Shown: one piece after another, positions 26,742 through 36,727 of the stretch
Numbering within the stretch: the stretch's first letter is position 1
Layout of the letters: each line of letters starts with the position of its first letter
Source: Membranipora membranacea
Lineage: Eukaryota > Bryozoa > Gymnolaemata > Cheilostomatida > Membraniporidae
Length of the DNA stretch: 64,000 nt
NCBI GenBank assembly: GCA_914767715.1
Contig: OU612071.1
Coordinates: forward strand, 5,146,001-5,210,000
Reading direction: 5' to 3'
The notes under the pieces: model-generated
What the model saw: only the letters and a program-made list of their open reading frames with translations
What the model was told of the DNA's origin: nothing
Databases searched by the model: none
Made by a program: the position numbers and the translations under genes

Positions 26742-27758
26742 CCGGTGTAGTATTGTAAACTGTCCCCCGCGCCAAAACAACCCCGGGATACTTTACAATT
26801 TTATTGTAAGCTGTCCCGGGGACACTTTACAATAAAAACAGGCCTATTGTAAACTGTCCCCCTTATTGTAAACTGTCCCCCCTATTGTAAACTGTCCCCC
26901 CTATTTGTGACTGTCCATATCAAGGGCCCAGCTGTTTATCACCATTCTAAATGGGTCAGATCATCTAACTGGAGCATACCATGATGTTCTGGCCTACTAA
27001 TCTGAAATTTGGTAGACAGTCACCTTATGACAATCACATTATGGCTGCCAAGTTCATTATGATTGAGACTTTTGACAGATAATCTTTATAAGACAGTTTG
27101 GGGGGTGGTTGTTTTCGCGCGGCTTAAGCAATATTTTACAGTCCAATACCAGGCCGCACAATATGAAAACCTCAAAAGTAATTATTTCTTCCGCTCACAA
27201 TTGTGACTGATTGTTATCACACCCAGGCAAATGCTTGCTTGAGGTAGATTTCAAGATGAATGAATGGGGTGGTTGTTTTCGCGCGGCAAATGAACTTGCA
27301 ATGAAATTATGTGTGTTCTGTGATGTGGCAACTACACATCTATTCACTGTTGGCTTAGTGCACATTTCTTCGCAAACCTGACATCTCTAAATCATAGGAG
27401 CTTCAAATAACAACTAGTGTTTGCGAAAAATAGATCTACAAAGTACCATATGAAAAAGAGGCTTTATACACTCATTTATAATGTCAATGAGATACCACCA
27501 CCATCCAATGGTACAACTTTGGCAGCCAGAACATCATGGTATGCTCCAGTTAGATGATCTGACCCATTGTTATGGTGATAAACAGCTGGGCCCTTGATAT
27601 GGACAGTCACAAATAGGGTGGACAGTTTACAATAGGGGGGGGGGGACAGTTTACAATAGGCCTGTTTTTATTGTAAAATGTCTCCGGGACAGTTTACAAT
27701 ATTGTAAAGTGTCCCGGGGTTGTTTTCGCGCGGGGGACAGTTTACAATACTACACCGG
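26742..27758. mobile_element. Foldback element, ~1.0 kb, with ~240-bp terminal inverted repeats
   Basis: The left arm begins CCGGTGTAGTATTGTAAACT and the right arm ends AGTTTACAATACTACACCGG. The arms are mutual reverse complements, with indels, over about 240-250 bp each (26742-26994 and 27521-27758). They share GGGCCCAGCTGTTTATCACC and GCATACCATGATGTTCTGG with their complements. The left arm holds three tandem TATTGTAAACTGTCCCCC units near 26843-26905. The spacer of about 525 bp codes for nothing and holds two copies of GGTGGTTGTTTTCGCGCGG (27105 and 27269), a motif like the arm sequence GGTTGTTTTCGCGCGGGGG. It is a non-autonomous foldback/MITE-type DNA element. A clear target duplication was not seen; the ends are CCGG...CCGG. 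Confidence 0.85.
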
Positions 27759-27941
27759 CAATCATTCCTGATTTCTTACCACAGAGGTCAAATGAGTGTT
27801 TGCACACCTTATGAGCAGTGAAAAGAACCCCATCTTCTATAAAGAGTATCCAGGTTTCCAGCAAGCATGGGTCAAGGGTGAGACATGAGAGCTTTATTGA
27901 GAATCAGTCTTTTGTCTCCAAATAAAATGTTTAGGAACAGT

Positions 27942-27964
27942 TGTCACATACACTGTATGTGACA
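27942..27964. repeat. Short palindrome TGTCACATACA/TGTATGTGACA
   Basis: A near-perfect inverted repeat centred at about 27953, in intron DNA of copy C just outside the foldback element. No function is evident. Confidence 0.6.
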
Positions 27965-28206
27965 CGCCTAGGTGCATGACTCTACATGAGGTTAGGCGTT
28001 GTATATTGCACTGTCATGGTTGCCATGGTCCTAATCTGATTAATTGTTATACTCTTCCGCAATTACTTCCATTTTTTGCACATTTAATTACCATCTAAAT
28101 GCGGAGGTTGGCCATCAAAATAATGACGTATCATCCCACCCGTTTCTATTTTTACGACCTATTTATACAGGTCAGTATAAAGAACAGTGGTTTTTACTCT
28201 GAAGAA

Positions 28207-28310
28207 TCAGTTACAATTAGAGTTACAATTAGAGTTACAATTGTGAGTTACAATTGTGAGTTACAATTACGAGTTACGATCGGGAGTTACGTGTGACAGT
28301 TACAACTTGG
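28207..28310. repeat. Short tandem repeat of (G)AGTTACAATT
   Basis: AGTTACAATT recurs at 12-16 bp spacing about eight times with drift (GAGTTACAATTGT, GAGTTACGATCGG). Confidence 0.8.
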
Positions 28311-29339
28311 CGTTGCGATTTATCAGTTGCCTGGGGCATTTGCCCCAGGGTGTAGTTCAGTAATAAAATCATCAAACTGCCGAAAAACTGCATTCAGCAT
28401 TATAAAGTAATCTCATATGAACTCTGCCAGCAGTGAACTGTCGTGATCTTTCTCTATCCGACACAGTTATCAACTACTGCTGATCATGTGGAAAAAAAAT
28501 ACGGAATAATGCTAAAAAATTCTATTCAATGACCAAAACTTCTCTACTAGTTTTTGCACTCAAGTGTGAATTGTTGAAAAATGGAAAAAAAAATATCAAC
28601 AAATTCTCACGTTCTGGTGAAAATTCCTTGTACAAAAGGCAAATTGATAGAGATCCAATAGCTGGCAGTGTAAGGTTTACCCTTGCATAACTTTGGAAGC
28701 TGCTATTGAAGTTTGTAACTCTGACAACATCGTTTTGTCCAGAAATCCTCATTGGATCTGAAACGATTATCAAAATGGTATCCAATATGATTGGCCTTCA
28801 AGCCAGAATAATGAAAACATTAACAAGACTTCTTTGCACTTTAAACTCTGGCCTGTTGTTTTTGTGTCACCGTTTTCAAATTAGACACATGAAATCAGAG
28901 ATGACACACATATATGATTTTTAAATGGAGCAGTATTCCAATCACTTTAGGCCTACCAAAATTAAAACCACCATAAATATGATAAGAAAATAGAAGCAGA
29001 GTCACAAAATGAATCTGTTTACAAATAGATTTTGCCAATTGTCAAATCAAAATTACTTGGCAATAATATAACTGGTTTCACAATGATGAGATATTTAAGG
29101 CGGCTCTAAGGACTTACAAGTTAAGAAGAGAGCTATCACAAAACAGTCTTATTTCCATCCTAGTCAGAATTTTGACCTCCAAAAAGAAATCTTGGGGGCA
29201 CAAATTTTTAGGTTTTCTTAAATTAACTAAGTGTAGCGGGTATAGATCGTCCTTAGAATTATTTATGGTAGTATTGTCTCACACTTATATTGACACATTC
29301 AATCTTTGGATTTGTTTTGTTTTGCAAAGCGTTTTTATT

Positions 29340-30565
29340 ATCCAAATATCGTTTTACAATATTGGGAGGACATTGTTTTACAATATTGTGACAATATTGC
29401 CCCAATATTGCGAGACAACATTGTGACAATATTGTCCTAATATTGTGAGACAATTTTGTATGTGTTATGTGGTATGTGTTGAGGTAAAAATAAAGCATCG
29501 CCTCTGCGGAAAGTTTACTCCCTACATTGAAACAATACTGGTTCCGAATATTGAATGATTATTGGATTTAAATATAATCATGAAAATTTGTGCAATATAA
29601 AGGTAATAGTGGCACATTGCCTCTGAGAAACCTTCACTTGCAACATTGAGAGAATATTGTTTTATAATTTTGTATGTATATTGCATCATGATCTAATAAT
29701 GAAAATATAAACAATGTTGAAGCACCGCCTCTGCAGAAACTTTACTTGCAACATTGAAACAATACTGGTTCACAATATTATAATATGATTAATTCATTTT
29801 AATATGATCATGATTTGTACAATTTTGAGGTTATAGTGGCGCATCGCCTCTGAAAAACCTTCACTTGCAACATTGGGAAAATACTGTTTTACAATATTGT
29901 ACGTATATTGCATCATGATCTAACCATGAAAATATAAACAATGTTGAAGCATCGCCTCTGCAGAAACTTTACTTGCAACATTGAAACAATACTGGTTCAC
30001 AATATTATAATATGATTAATTCATTTTAATATGATCATGATTTGTACAATTTTGAGGTTATAGTGGCGCATCGCCTCTACAAAACCTTCACTTGCAACAT
30101 TGGGAGAATATTGTTTTACAATATTGTACGTATATTGCATCATGATCTAACCATGAAAATATAAACAATGTTGAAGCATCGCCTCTGCAGAAACTTTACT
30201 TGCAACATTGAAACAATACTGGTTCACAATATTATAATATGATTAATTCATTTTAATATGATCATGATTTGTACAATTTTGAGGTTATAGTGGCGCATCG
30301 CCTCTACAAAACCTTCACTTGCAACATTGGGAGAATATTGTTTTACAATATTGTACGTATATTGCATCATGATCTAACCATGAAAATATAAACAATGTTG
30401 AAGCATCGCCTCTGCAGAAACTTTACTTGCAACATTGAAACAATACTGGTTCACAATATTATAATATGATTAATTCATTTTAATATGATCATGATTTGTA
30501 CAATTTTGAGGTTATAGTGGCGCATCGCCTCTACAAAATCTTCACTTGCAACATTGGGAGAATAT
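29340..30565. repeat. 227-bp satellite array with dimeric substructure
   Basis: The mark ATGTTGAAGCA(T/C)CGCC occurs at about 29714, 29941, 30168 and 30395, a constant period of 227 bp. About 4.5 copies run from 29490 to 30560. Each unit is two related halves. One reads GCATCGCCTCTGCAGAAAC and then ATTGAAACAATACTGG. The other reads GCGCATCGCCTCTACAAAAC and then ATTGGGAGAATATTG. The later copies are almost identical and the outer ones diverged. The left edge (29340-29470) is a run of ACAATATTG words, so the array may have grown from that motif. Confidence 0.9.
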
Positions 30566-31085
30566 TAACTTGCAGTATTGAATGTAAATTGCACCATGAT
30601 ACAACCAAAAACAGATGTACAATATCAAGGTAACACTGAAACATTTACTCATAACATGAAGACAATAATTTGTTTCAAGATTTTGAATGTATATTGCATC
30701 ATAATATAAGAATGAATAATTTGACAATATCGATATAATGCTCAAATATACCATTGTCTAGCTGCGAATTTAAAAAGATGCCTCAGTTGATCAAGGCTAA
30801 TGATGATGCTTTAACTTCCCTCATAATTATAAATGTACCATTCATACTGAGTTCCTCTTGGCTAACAACTGAACATGAGTGATGTGACCTTTCAAGTTTT
30901 GGCTAAAAGTGCCGGATTGTTCAATAAGCATTGATGGATGGATTTTATTACTATCACTGACAGCATTATTAAAAGAAAAAATGAGTCGCGAAATACAGTG
31001 TAATTGCTGGCACTTTGAATCAGCAAGAAAAAGCGAAGACACTTGAAATAAAAAATCAAATCTCTGTATAAAAAAGCATTTCGTT

Positions 31086-31510
31086 TTAAATAAGAGTGAT
31101 ATGACGCAGAAAACAGTCTCTCCCCAGTGAGCTTCTATGTTTTAATGTACGGTATCTGCCAGATGGACATTTACTCAACAAATCATTGATGAAATGATCC
31201 TCATCGTGAATATAGCGTAAGGCCAGTGTTCGTGTCTGATTGTCCATCATGGTATACATATCGGGATGTTCAATGCCTAACTTAATAGCGTCTTTGAAAA
31301 TTTTACACAGGCGTTGCTTGTCAGCAGCATACAAGCTTTTAAAAATAATGGGTAAGCAATAGGAGATTTGTGATACAATAAAACTTTTAAAAAGCATATT
31401 TGATAGTGATTTAGAGCTTAAAAATACAAAATTCCTGACTACATACATCCTTTGAGAGGCGGTTGAAACTATACCATGCACATGATCATTAAAAGCATGC
31501 GGACAAGAAG
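31086..31510 (-). pseudogene. Non-LTR retrotransposon ORF2, C-terminal fragment
   Basis: An open frame of about 140 codons ends at 31086. The readable peptide has the form of the region after the reverse transcriptase palm in LINE ORF2 proteins: QRMYVVRNF, SQISYCLPII, FKDAIKLGIEHPD, NDLLSKCPSGRYRTL and GRDCFLRHIT. There is no YADD palm, no endonuclease and no start, so this is a 5'-truncated LINE insertion, the usual product of incomplete reverse transcription. It is not the same family as the full-length LINE at 57.2-61.5 kb. Confidence 0.7.
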
Positions 31511-31537
31511 ATGATTACTAATGATGACTGATATTGA

Positions 31538-31727
31538 ATGACCTTGGAGAAAGTCTGACAGAGATTTGATGCCCTATGAAATGTATTCAATCAACAAGCT
31601 GTTTCTCAGTAAACTATCATGTGGACAAGCGGCTGTGTGAGACCGGAACATTGTATCAATTAAGGGTCCAATAGGTCTACAGGATGTGTCTGGTGTCAAC
31701 CATTACTATTCAATAGATTTGGATTAG
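31538..31727 (+). pseudogene. PAN/Apple exon relic, copy D
   Basis: A plus-strand relic of the last exon of the cluster gene: LTEIxCPMKCIQSTSCFSVN, then YHVDKRLCETGTLYQLR, then PIGLQDVSG to SIDLD and TAG. It has a TGA in place of the residue before the first Cys (about 31569) and a 1-nt deletion near 31668, so the two halves lie in different frames. The other exons of this copy were not found upstream. The downstream flank (32270-32690) matches the 3' flank of the other copies, which shows this was once a whole gene in plus orientation. Confidence 0.78.
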
Positions 31728-32269
31728 CCAGATAACTTAAAACGGGTAGGGACAGGGCTTGACACAGAAGAAAAAGGAAAAATAATCACCGAAAACTTCA
31801 AGATAACTTCCACTCTTAAACATGATTGTTTATATTTCATTAGATGATATTACTTACAAATTACTGATTTCACCAACTTTTGTACGTTGTCTTTACAAGA
31901 TCAATTGTCATATCATTCTATGAGAAATGTGCAAAAAATTGCTTTAAAAATTAGAATTTATTGTGTTATTCATCATTAGTGTGTCTGTTTGAATCATATT
32001 TATGGACACAAAAGATAAATTAGTTTATGGAAATCAAATTTCACCCGATTATTCTTTCTTCAAATGTTTTCCAATAATGCTGCCCCGTCCCTAACAGGAT
32101 TATAATTTTTTACCATATACTTTTTCACTGCATTAAATTTCTCAAAATTCCTTTCTACAACAAAACATATACAACAAAAATATCAAGCAATGGTGATATG
32201 AATATTAACTGGGGAAGATGAGAAAAGCTGAGAATGAAAAGCTTATATTTTAACTAATCCCACATGCAT

Positions 32270-32690
32270 CACCTCATCACTGAATCAAGAATCACATTTG
32301 AAAATTGTGTCCTTGGTAGGTTTTGACCTAGAAACTCTAAAAGTGCATATACCTGTTAGCAGGGAGATTTTTAATTGAGCCATTTATGAGGTACTGCATT
32401 TTTCCTCTGAGGCACCAAACTTTGTATGAAAGAAACTGTTACCGCAATAATTGAAACGGGAGAACTCAAGTGCCTGCGGTTTAATAAATGATTCATGAAC
32501 TCCATGAGATAAGTGTGAAGTTGGAAACAATGAATATGTCCAAATGCTCATGATTGCTAGCCACTCAAAATCGGCAGAACTATAAACCTCACATTTCCAT
32601 CTATATTAGTTTCTATGTTGAATTTCTGTCTGAGGCACTGATACTTGTCATGATAAGGGGTGGAATGACCTCTTGAGGTTGGAGTTGAAT
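32270..32690 (+). repeat. Duplicated 3' flank of the lectin-like gene, copy D
   Basis: Contains GGTTTTGACCTAGAAACTCT, the AATAAATGATTCATGAACTC block and AACCTCACATTTCCATC in the order seen downstream of copy E (39640-40130). Confidence 0.7.
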
Positions 32691-33239
32691 TTCGGATATT
32701 TGACCTCAGATTCAACCACAAACCGGATTGGATATGTGTCATGTCTGAACCGAGATGATACTGTGGTGGATTTTCTACCACAGCTGGACAATTAAAATTT
32801 TATTTTACATGCTTTTTTATTATTACTAGTTGTCTGCCCATGTCATCATTGTAGTAACTTTTCTTATTTTAACCAGTTTAAACCTGTTTTAACTATTACA
32901 AGTCATCTATGGAATTTTCCATGGAAAATTTCCACATATAGTATCACATGACCTACTATGCATTTATAACCAAACACAAGTGGAAAAAGTTTCAGTAAAT
33001 ATCCAGCAGCTGAAGTAACGAGACCTTTTATTTTTAAACCAGTCAGCAACAAATAAAGTGCCTTACTGAACGCAACCTATTGAAGTAAGTTTCATGAGTT
33101 CTGCCTGCTGGCAGACCTCCCTGCCTTGACATAATGTTGCCTTGTTTGTACTCTGTTGTTAGACTGTAGCCTCCCTTGGGTAGCAGGTAGAGGCCATGTG
33201 AAAACCCCCATTGCACCATCGCATCCATTGACCTGATTG

Positions 33240-33320
33240 CCAGTCCAGTTCCAGTCCAGTTCAGTTCAATCCAGTCCACTCCAGTTCCAGTTCAGTTCCA
33301 GTCCAGCCCAGTCAAGCAAT
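33240..33320. repeat. CCAGTTCAGT-type short tandem repeat
   Basis: (T)CCAGT and TTCAGT words alternate for about 80 bp. It is followed by purine/pyrimidine-skewed DNA (33340-33600) whose open frames are compositional. Confidence 0.8.
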
Positions 33321-33599
33321 CTCGCAAAGATAGTTGTAAACCAATAGCCATTCCCTCCCCCCCCACTTGGTTATTTATTTTATCTATACCCCTTCCCTCC
33401 CATTGATTATATTGTGCAACCCTCTTCCCCTGGCCCATTTGCTTCCTTTTGTCTCGCCCGACGAATAAGTAATAATAATATTTTGTCCATATCCCTTCCC
33501 TCCCCAATTTATTTTGCCTGATAAATATGTTAATAGTTTGTCCATATCCGTTCCCTCCCAAATTAATATTGCCAGATAACTAAGCCTACTATCTTTGTC

Positions 33600-33810
33600 C
33601 ACATATCCCCCCCCCCCAAAAGCCAGCCCCAAAGTCAGGTCAATTATATCTCCAGCCCAGATAGAGTCGTCGTACTCGTAACCCCCCTCAGTTAGAGTCG
33701 TCGTACTCACTCGTTACCCCCCCCCCCTCAGTTAGAGTCGTCATACTCGTTACCCCCCCCCCCCCCCCCCCAGTAAGAGAGTCGGCGTACTCAGTATAAA
33801 TAGGCAATGT
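33600..33810. repeat. Poly-C tracts with ~40-bp minisatellite, followed by TATAAATA
   Basis: Four degenerate copies of AGAGTCGTCGTACTCGTTAC are each followed by a run of 6-22 C (33655-33780). The last unit continues into CAGTATAAATAGGC at about 33792-33806, which looks like a core promoter TATA box, but no gene or element was recognised downstream. This may be the end of an unrecognised element. Confidence 0.75.
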
Positions 33811-36727
33811 GCGTGGTTGCAGTGGCGGGTATCGCCGCCTTAGGGTAACCCCCTCAAAATCCTTTACAATACGTTTTTAATCAACACTTACTTAGCATCA
33901 TTTATCCCCCTAAAATGACAAGGAAAGAAGTATGATAGTCATCAATTTGTGGTTCAGATTAGATAATGGAGTTTGGCTGAAAGCACTCAGTGGTGATCAG
34001 TAGGCAATCAAAACCTATTTTATTTTCATAGCTAATTATATTGTTGCTGATTAAATTTGATGGATGTGTTTTTCTGCTGAAATTGAGAGAAGCATCTTTA
34101 CTCAGATCGTTGTGAATAAGGACTTAATTTTTGTCCAATGATGTTCCCTGTAACAAACTATCTAGTTTAATGTACAAGGTTATCCTCTTCTTCAAAGTAG
34201 GAGGACAATTCCTATCCTAATCACAGCAGAGAGTTTGGGACATATGAGAAGGGAGTTTGTTCAAACTCAGTGATTACAAACATCGGGGTTTGAGTGATCC
34301 TGGCAAATTGAGTCAAGAGATCTTTGTACTCATTGAATGATACTTTCAAATAAACTGTTTGTGTGATCCTTGCACCGTGGCTGTTTGAGTGATAAGTTGG
34401 TCCTTGTAAAGTATCATATCCAAGCAGATACATGCGCATTTAAATTATGGTAATGGTTCAGGGAAAAGATTGTTGACGCTGTCTATCCATGTATTCAATG
34501 ACCTTAACTGTATATTATGGTGCAAAAGTACAGCTGCTTGGACTAAGCGTTTGTACGCGTTATCCGGATCCGATCCGAGTTTGAATTTATCGACCGATCC
34601 GATATCCGATCCGAGGTTGCCTTACCCTGAGCCGTTCCACCCCTAGTCATGATTATATATGACACAAATTTTGTCGAAACAAAGAAAGCACATTTTATCA
34701 ATTCATGTAAAACTCATTAATATCATAATGAGCTAAAACTTGCGTGCAACCAGACAAAAGATATGCGCTGCGTTAAAATTGAGTTAGGAATTGATTGGGA
34801 TGAGAATTCCTAGGCCTACCCCAACTTTTTCATATGATTCCCTACCGGTTGCTAATCTTCTTTAACCTTTCCTCGGGGTTTTCTCCCTTAAAAGGTTGTG
34901 AAACTAGGGGTAACCAGCTACTGCCAGAAAGAGTTTCAATCCACAAATTTCTCTTCATTCTTCCTGAGCAAAAAGGTTACATACATATAAAACAATACAT
35001 TTTTCAAATTTTTGTATAAACAGTTTCTGACAAGCATCAATAAATAACCAATCACATAATTTCAACAGCTGTGCACGAAATGTTTTGAATATGTCTTTGG
35101 ATATATTATTTAAACTTTCTGATATAAGTCTGAGTGCAGGGCTAATAGATTCCAGATTGTCTTTTAAGATTTGTGCCATTATATCATCAATTATTCATAG
35201 GTGCATGGCATATGACATATGACGGAAAAAAACTAGTACAGTTGCACGGGCCCATAATTGGATGTCTTCAATAGTAACGTGCAAGGTACAGACCACTTAT
35301 TATCATGTCAATACTGTTGGACTGAAAGGCAAAAACTTGACAAAATCCAAAGTACATTTGCTCTTGAATTACTTTTTTGAAAAAAAAGGTCATTTCATAT
35401 ATGAATGAAATTACATTACATTTTGTCAAGGGCCTGACTGCAATCAGGTAGCCCATTTCCTGTGTATGGAGTTGCTCAGCAATGAAAATCAGTATCTGTT
35501 TGGATGTATGCTACATCTTGATGACATAAAATTATCTGATAGGAGATCTTATCTAAAATTGACAAAAATCGGACTCAAATGCAATTTAATAAATGAAGAA
35601 TTATCTGTATTGCATGTTTGAATTCAAAAACTTTGTTTATAATTCATATAACATAACTATAGAATTGACTAGATATTTTGAAATCTATGATCCAGAGGAA
35701 ACATTCAATCAATAAAAAGACAATAGTGATGCTAGATAATCAAGTTATTATTTCTGATGAGAATGGGGGTCTTTATGCGCATTTGATGTTACATACAAAA
35801 ATGATTCAAACATCACAGTACATAAAGAAAATATATATGATATAAAAATATATAACTATAACTTCAAGTCAAAAAACTTCCCGTTCAGAATGGTGGTCAA
35901 CCATTAGACATTTCCAAATATATCCATCTATATTGCAGATAACAACTAACAATACATTAGTAGTTAATACCTTCACTGTTTCTGACAGTGCCTATAACAT
36001 GCTATGACCTACAAAAGAGAGGCTGGTGACTATGAATGAGTGAGAATCATGTGGAATAATTAAGGACTGATAAGAAAGTTTGCAAACTACCTAGTGTAAT
36101 TCCCAAGATAAAAATGAAAAATAAAATTAAGGTTTCAATTCATTTGGATTATCATCAGTAAAATAGCTAACTGCTTATCATCTGGTAAATATAACTTTCA
36201 TTGAGAACCAATTACTTCTGTTGTAACAAATACATAGGTTTATAATGTGAATAAGAGTTGACAATCAATCTTATCTTTAGGCTAAACAATTAAGACGTGC
36301 CGAACCTGTCTCATGTCGCTGATATAAAACATAATGAATGCTTTAATAATGGATTTGCAAATTAAAAATTCTCATCCTCAACTATTGATACACAGGAGAC
36401 ATGAGAATGTATAAAGTTTAAATATCCCATTCTTTCACATGTCCATTAGCAAAAGTGAAAGTGAAAGCCATCAATATGCACTTACTCAAGGTAATCTAAT
36501 TTTAAAGGCTGCTGAATGCTTATAATATGGCATAATAATGGTGTTAAAAGTACAAAGACTCCACATCTGTGAGCTGAAAGAACATTCAAAGATTTTTATA
36601 CAGTTAGAAAAATAAACCCGGTCTATCGATTCATGATAGCTTAATTTACAGATGCATAACCAAATCAGACTAGTGTGGACATGCACACTAAACAGGCAAC
36701 ATTTTCTGTGTGGACCAGATTCAGACT
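33811..36727. other. Intergenic upstream of copy E, no gene recognised
   Basis: AT-rich DNA. A short run of overlapping GATCCGATCC words occurs at 34565-34618. Nothing else stands out. Confidence 0.5.
34565..34618. repeat. GATCCGATCC-rich low-complexity tract
   Basis: TCCGGATCCGATCCGAG, then ACCGATCCGATATCCGATCC. Short, no function evident. Confidence 0.6.

Larger units (their letters stand above)
25240..29158 (-). pseudogene. Pentraxin/LamG-PAN secreted protein, copy C (decayed, exon 3 lost)
   Basis: Recognisable exons: signal 29158-29118 (41 nt instead of 46, frame broken), exon 2 28757-28611 (147 nt, 14 codons shorter in frame), exon 4 26228-26099 (130 nt), exon 5 25947-25744 (204 nt, open: RSFCCLNIWSRSLTSLEMLE), PAN 25489-25240 (250 nt, 7 nt deleted near its start, Cys pattern kept). 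Exon 3 is missing: the intron sequences that flank it in copy A are joined directly near 26580-26600. Exon 4 has TGA at 26139-26141 where the other copies have Arg or Ser. A foldback element of about 1 kb (26742-27758) sits in the intron left after exon 3 was lost. This copy cannot make the full protein. Confidence 0.8.

Noticed and set aside
29340-30565. Possible CRISPR-like array because of regular spacing
   Set aside because: The whole 227-bp unit repeats, not short repeats with unique spacers; it is a eukaryotic satellite.
33043-33710. Minus-strand frames rich in Gly, Asp, Gln and Trp
   Set aside because: They follow pyrimidine-skewed low-complexity DNA and overlap each other in two frames, so they are compositional.
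34955-35179. 74-codon minus-strand frame (MAQILKDNLESISPALRL)
   Set aside because: Helix-like, but no splice sites, paralogue or family support; too weak to list as a gene.
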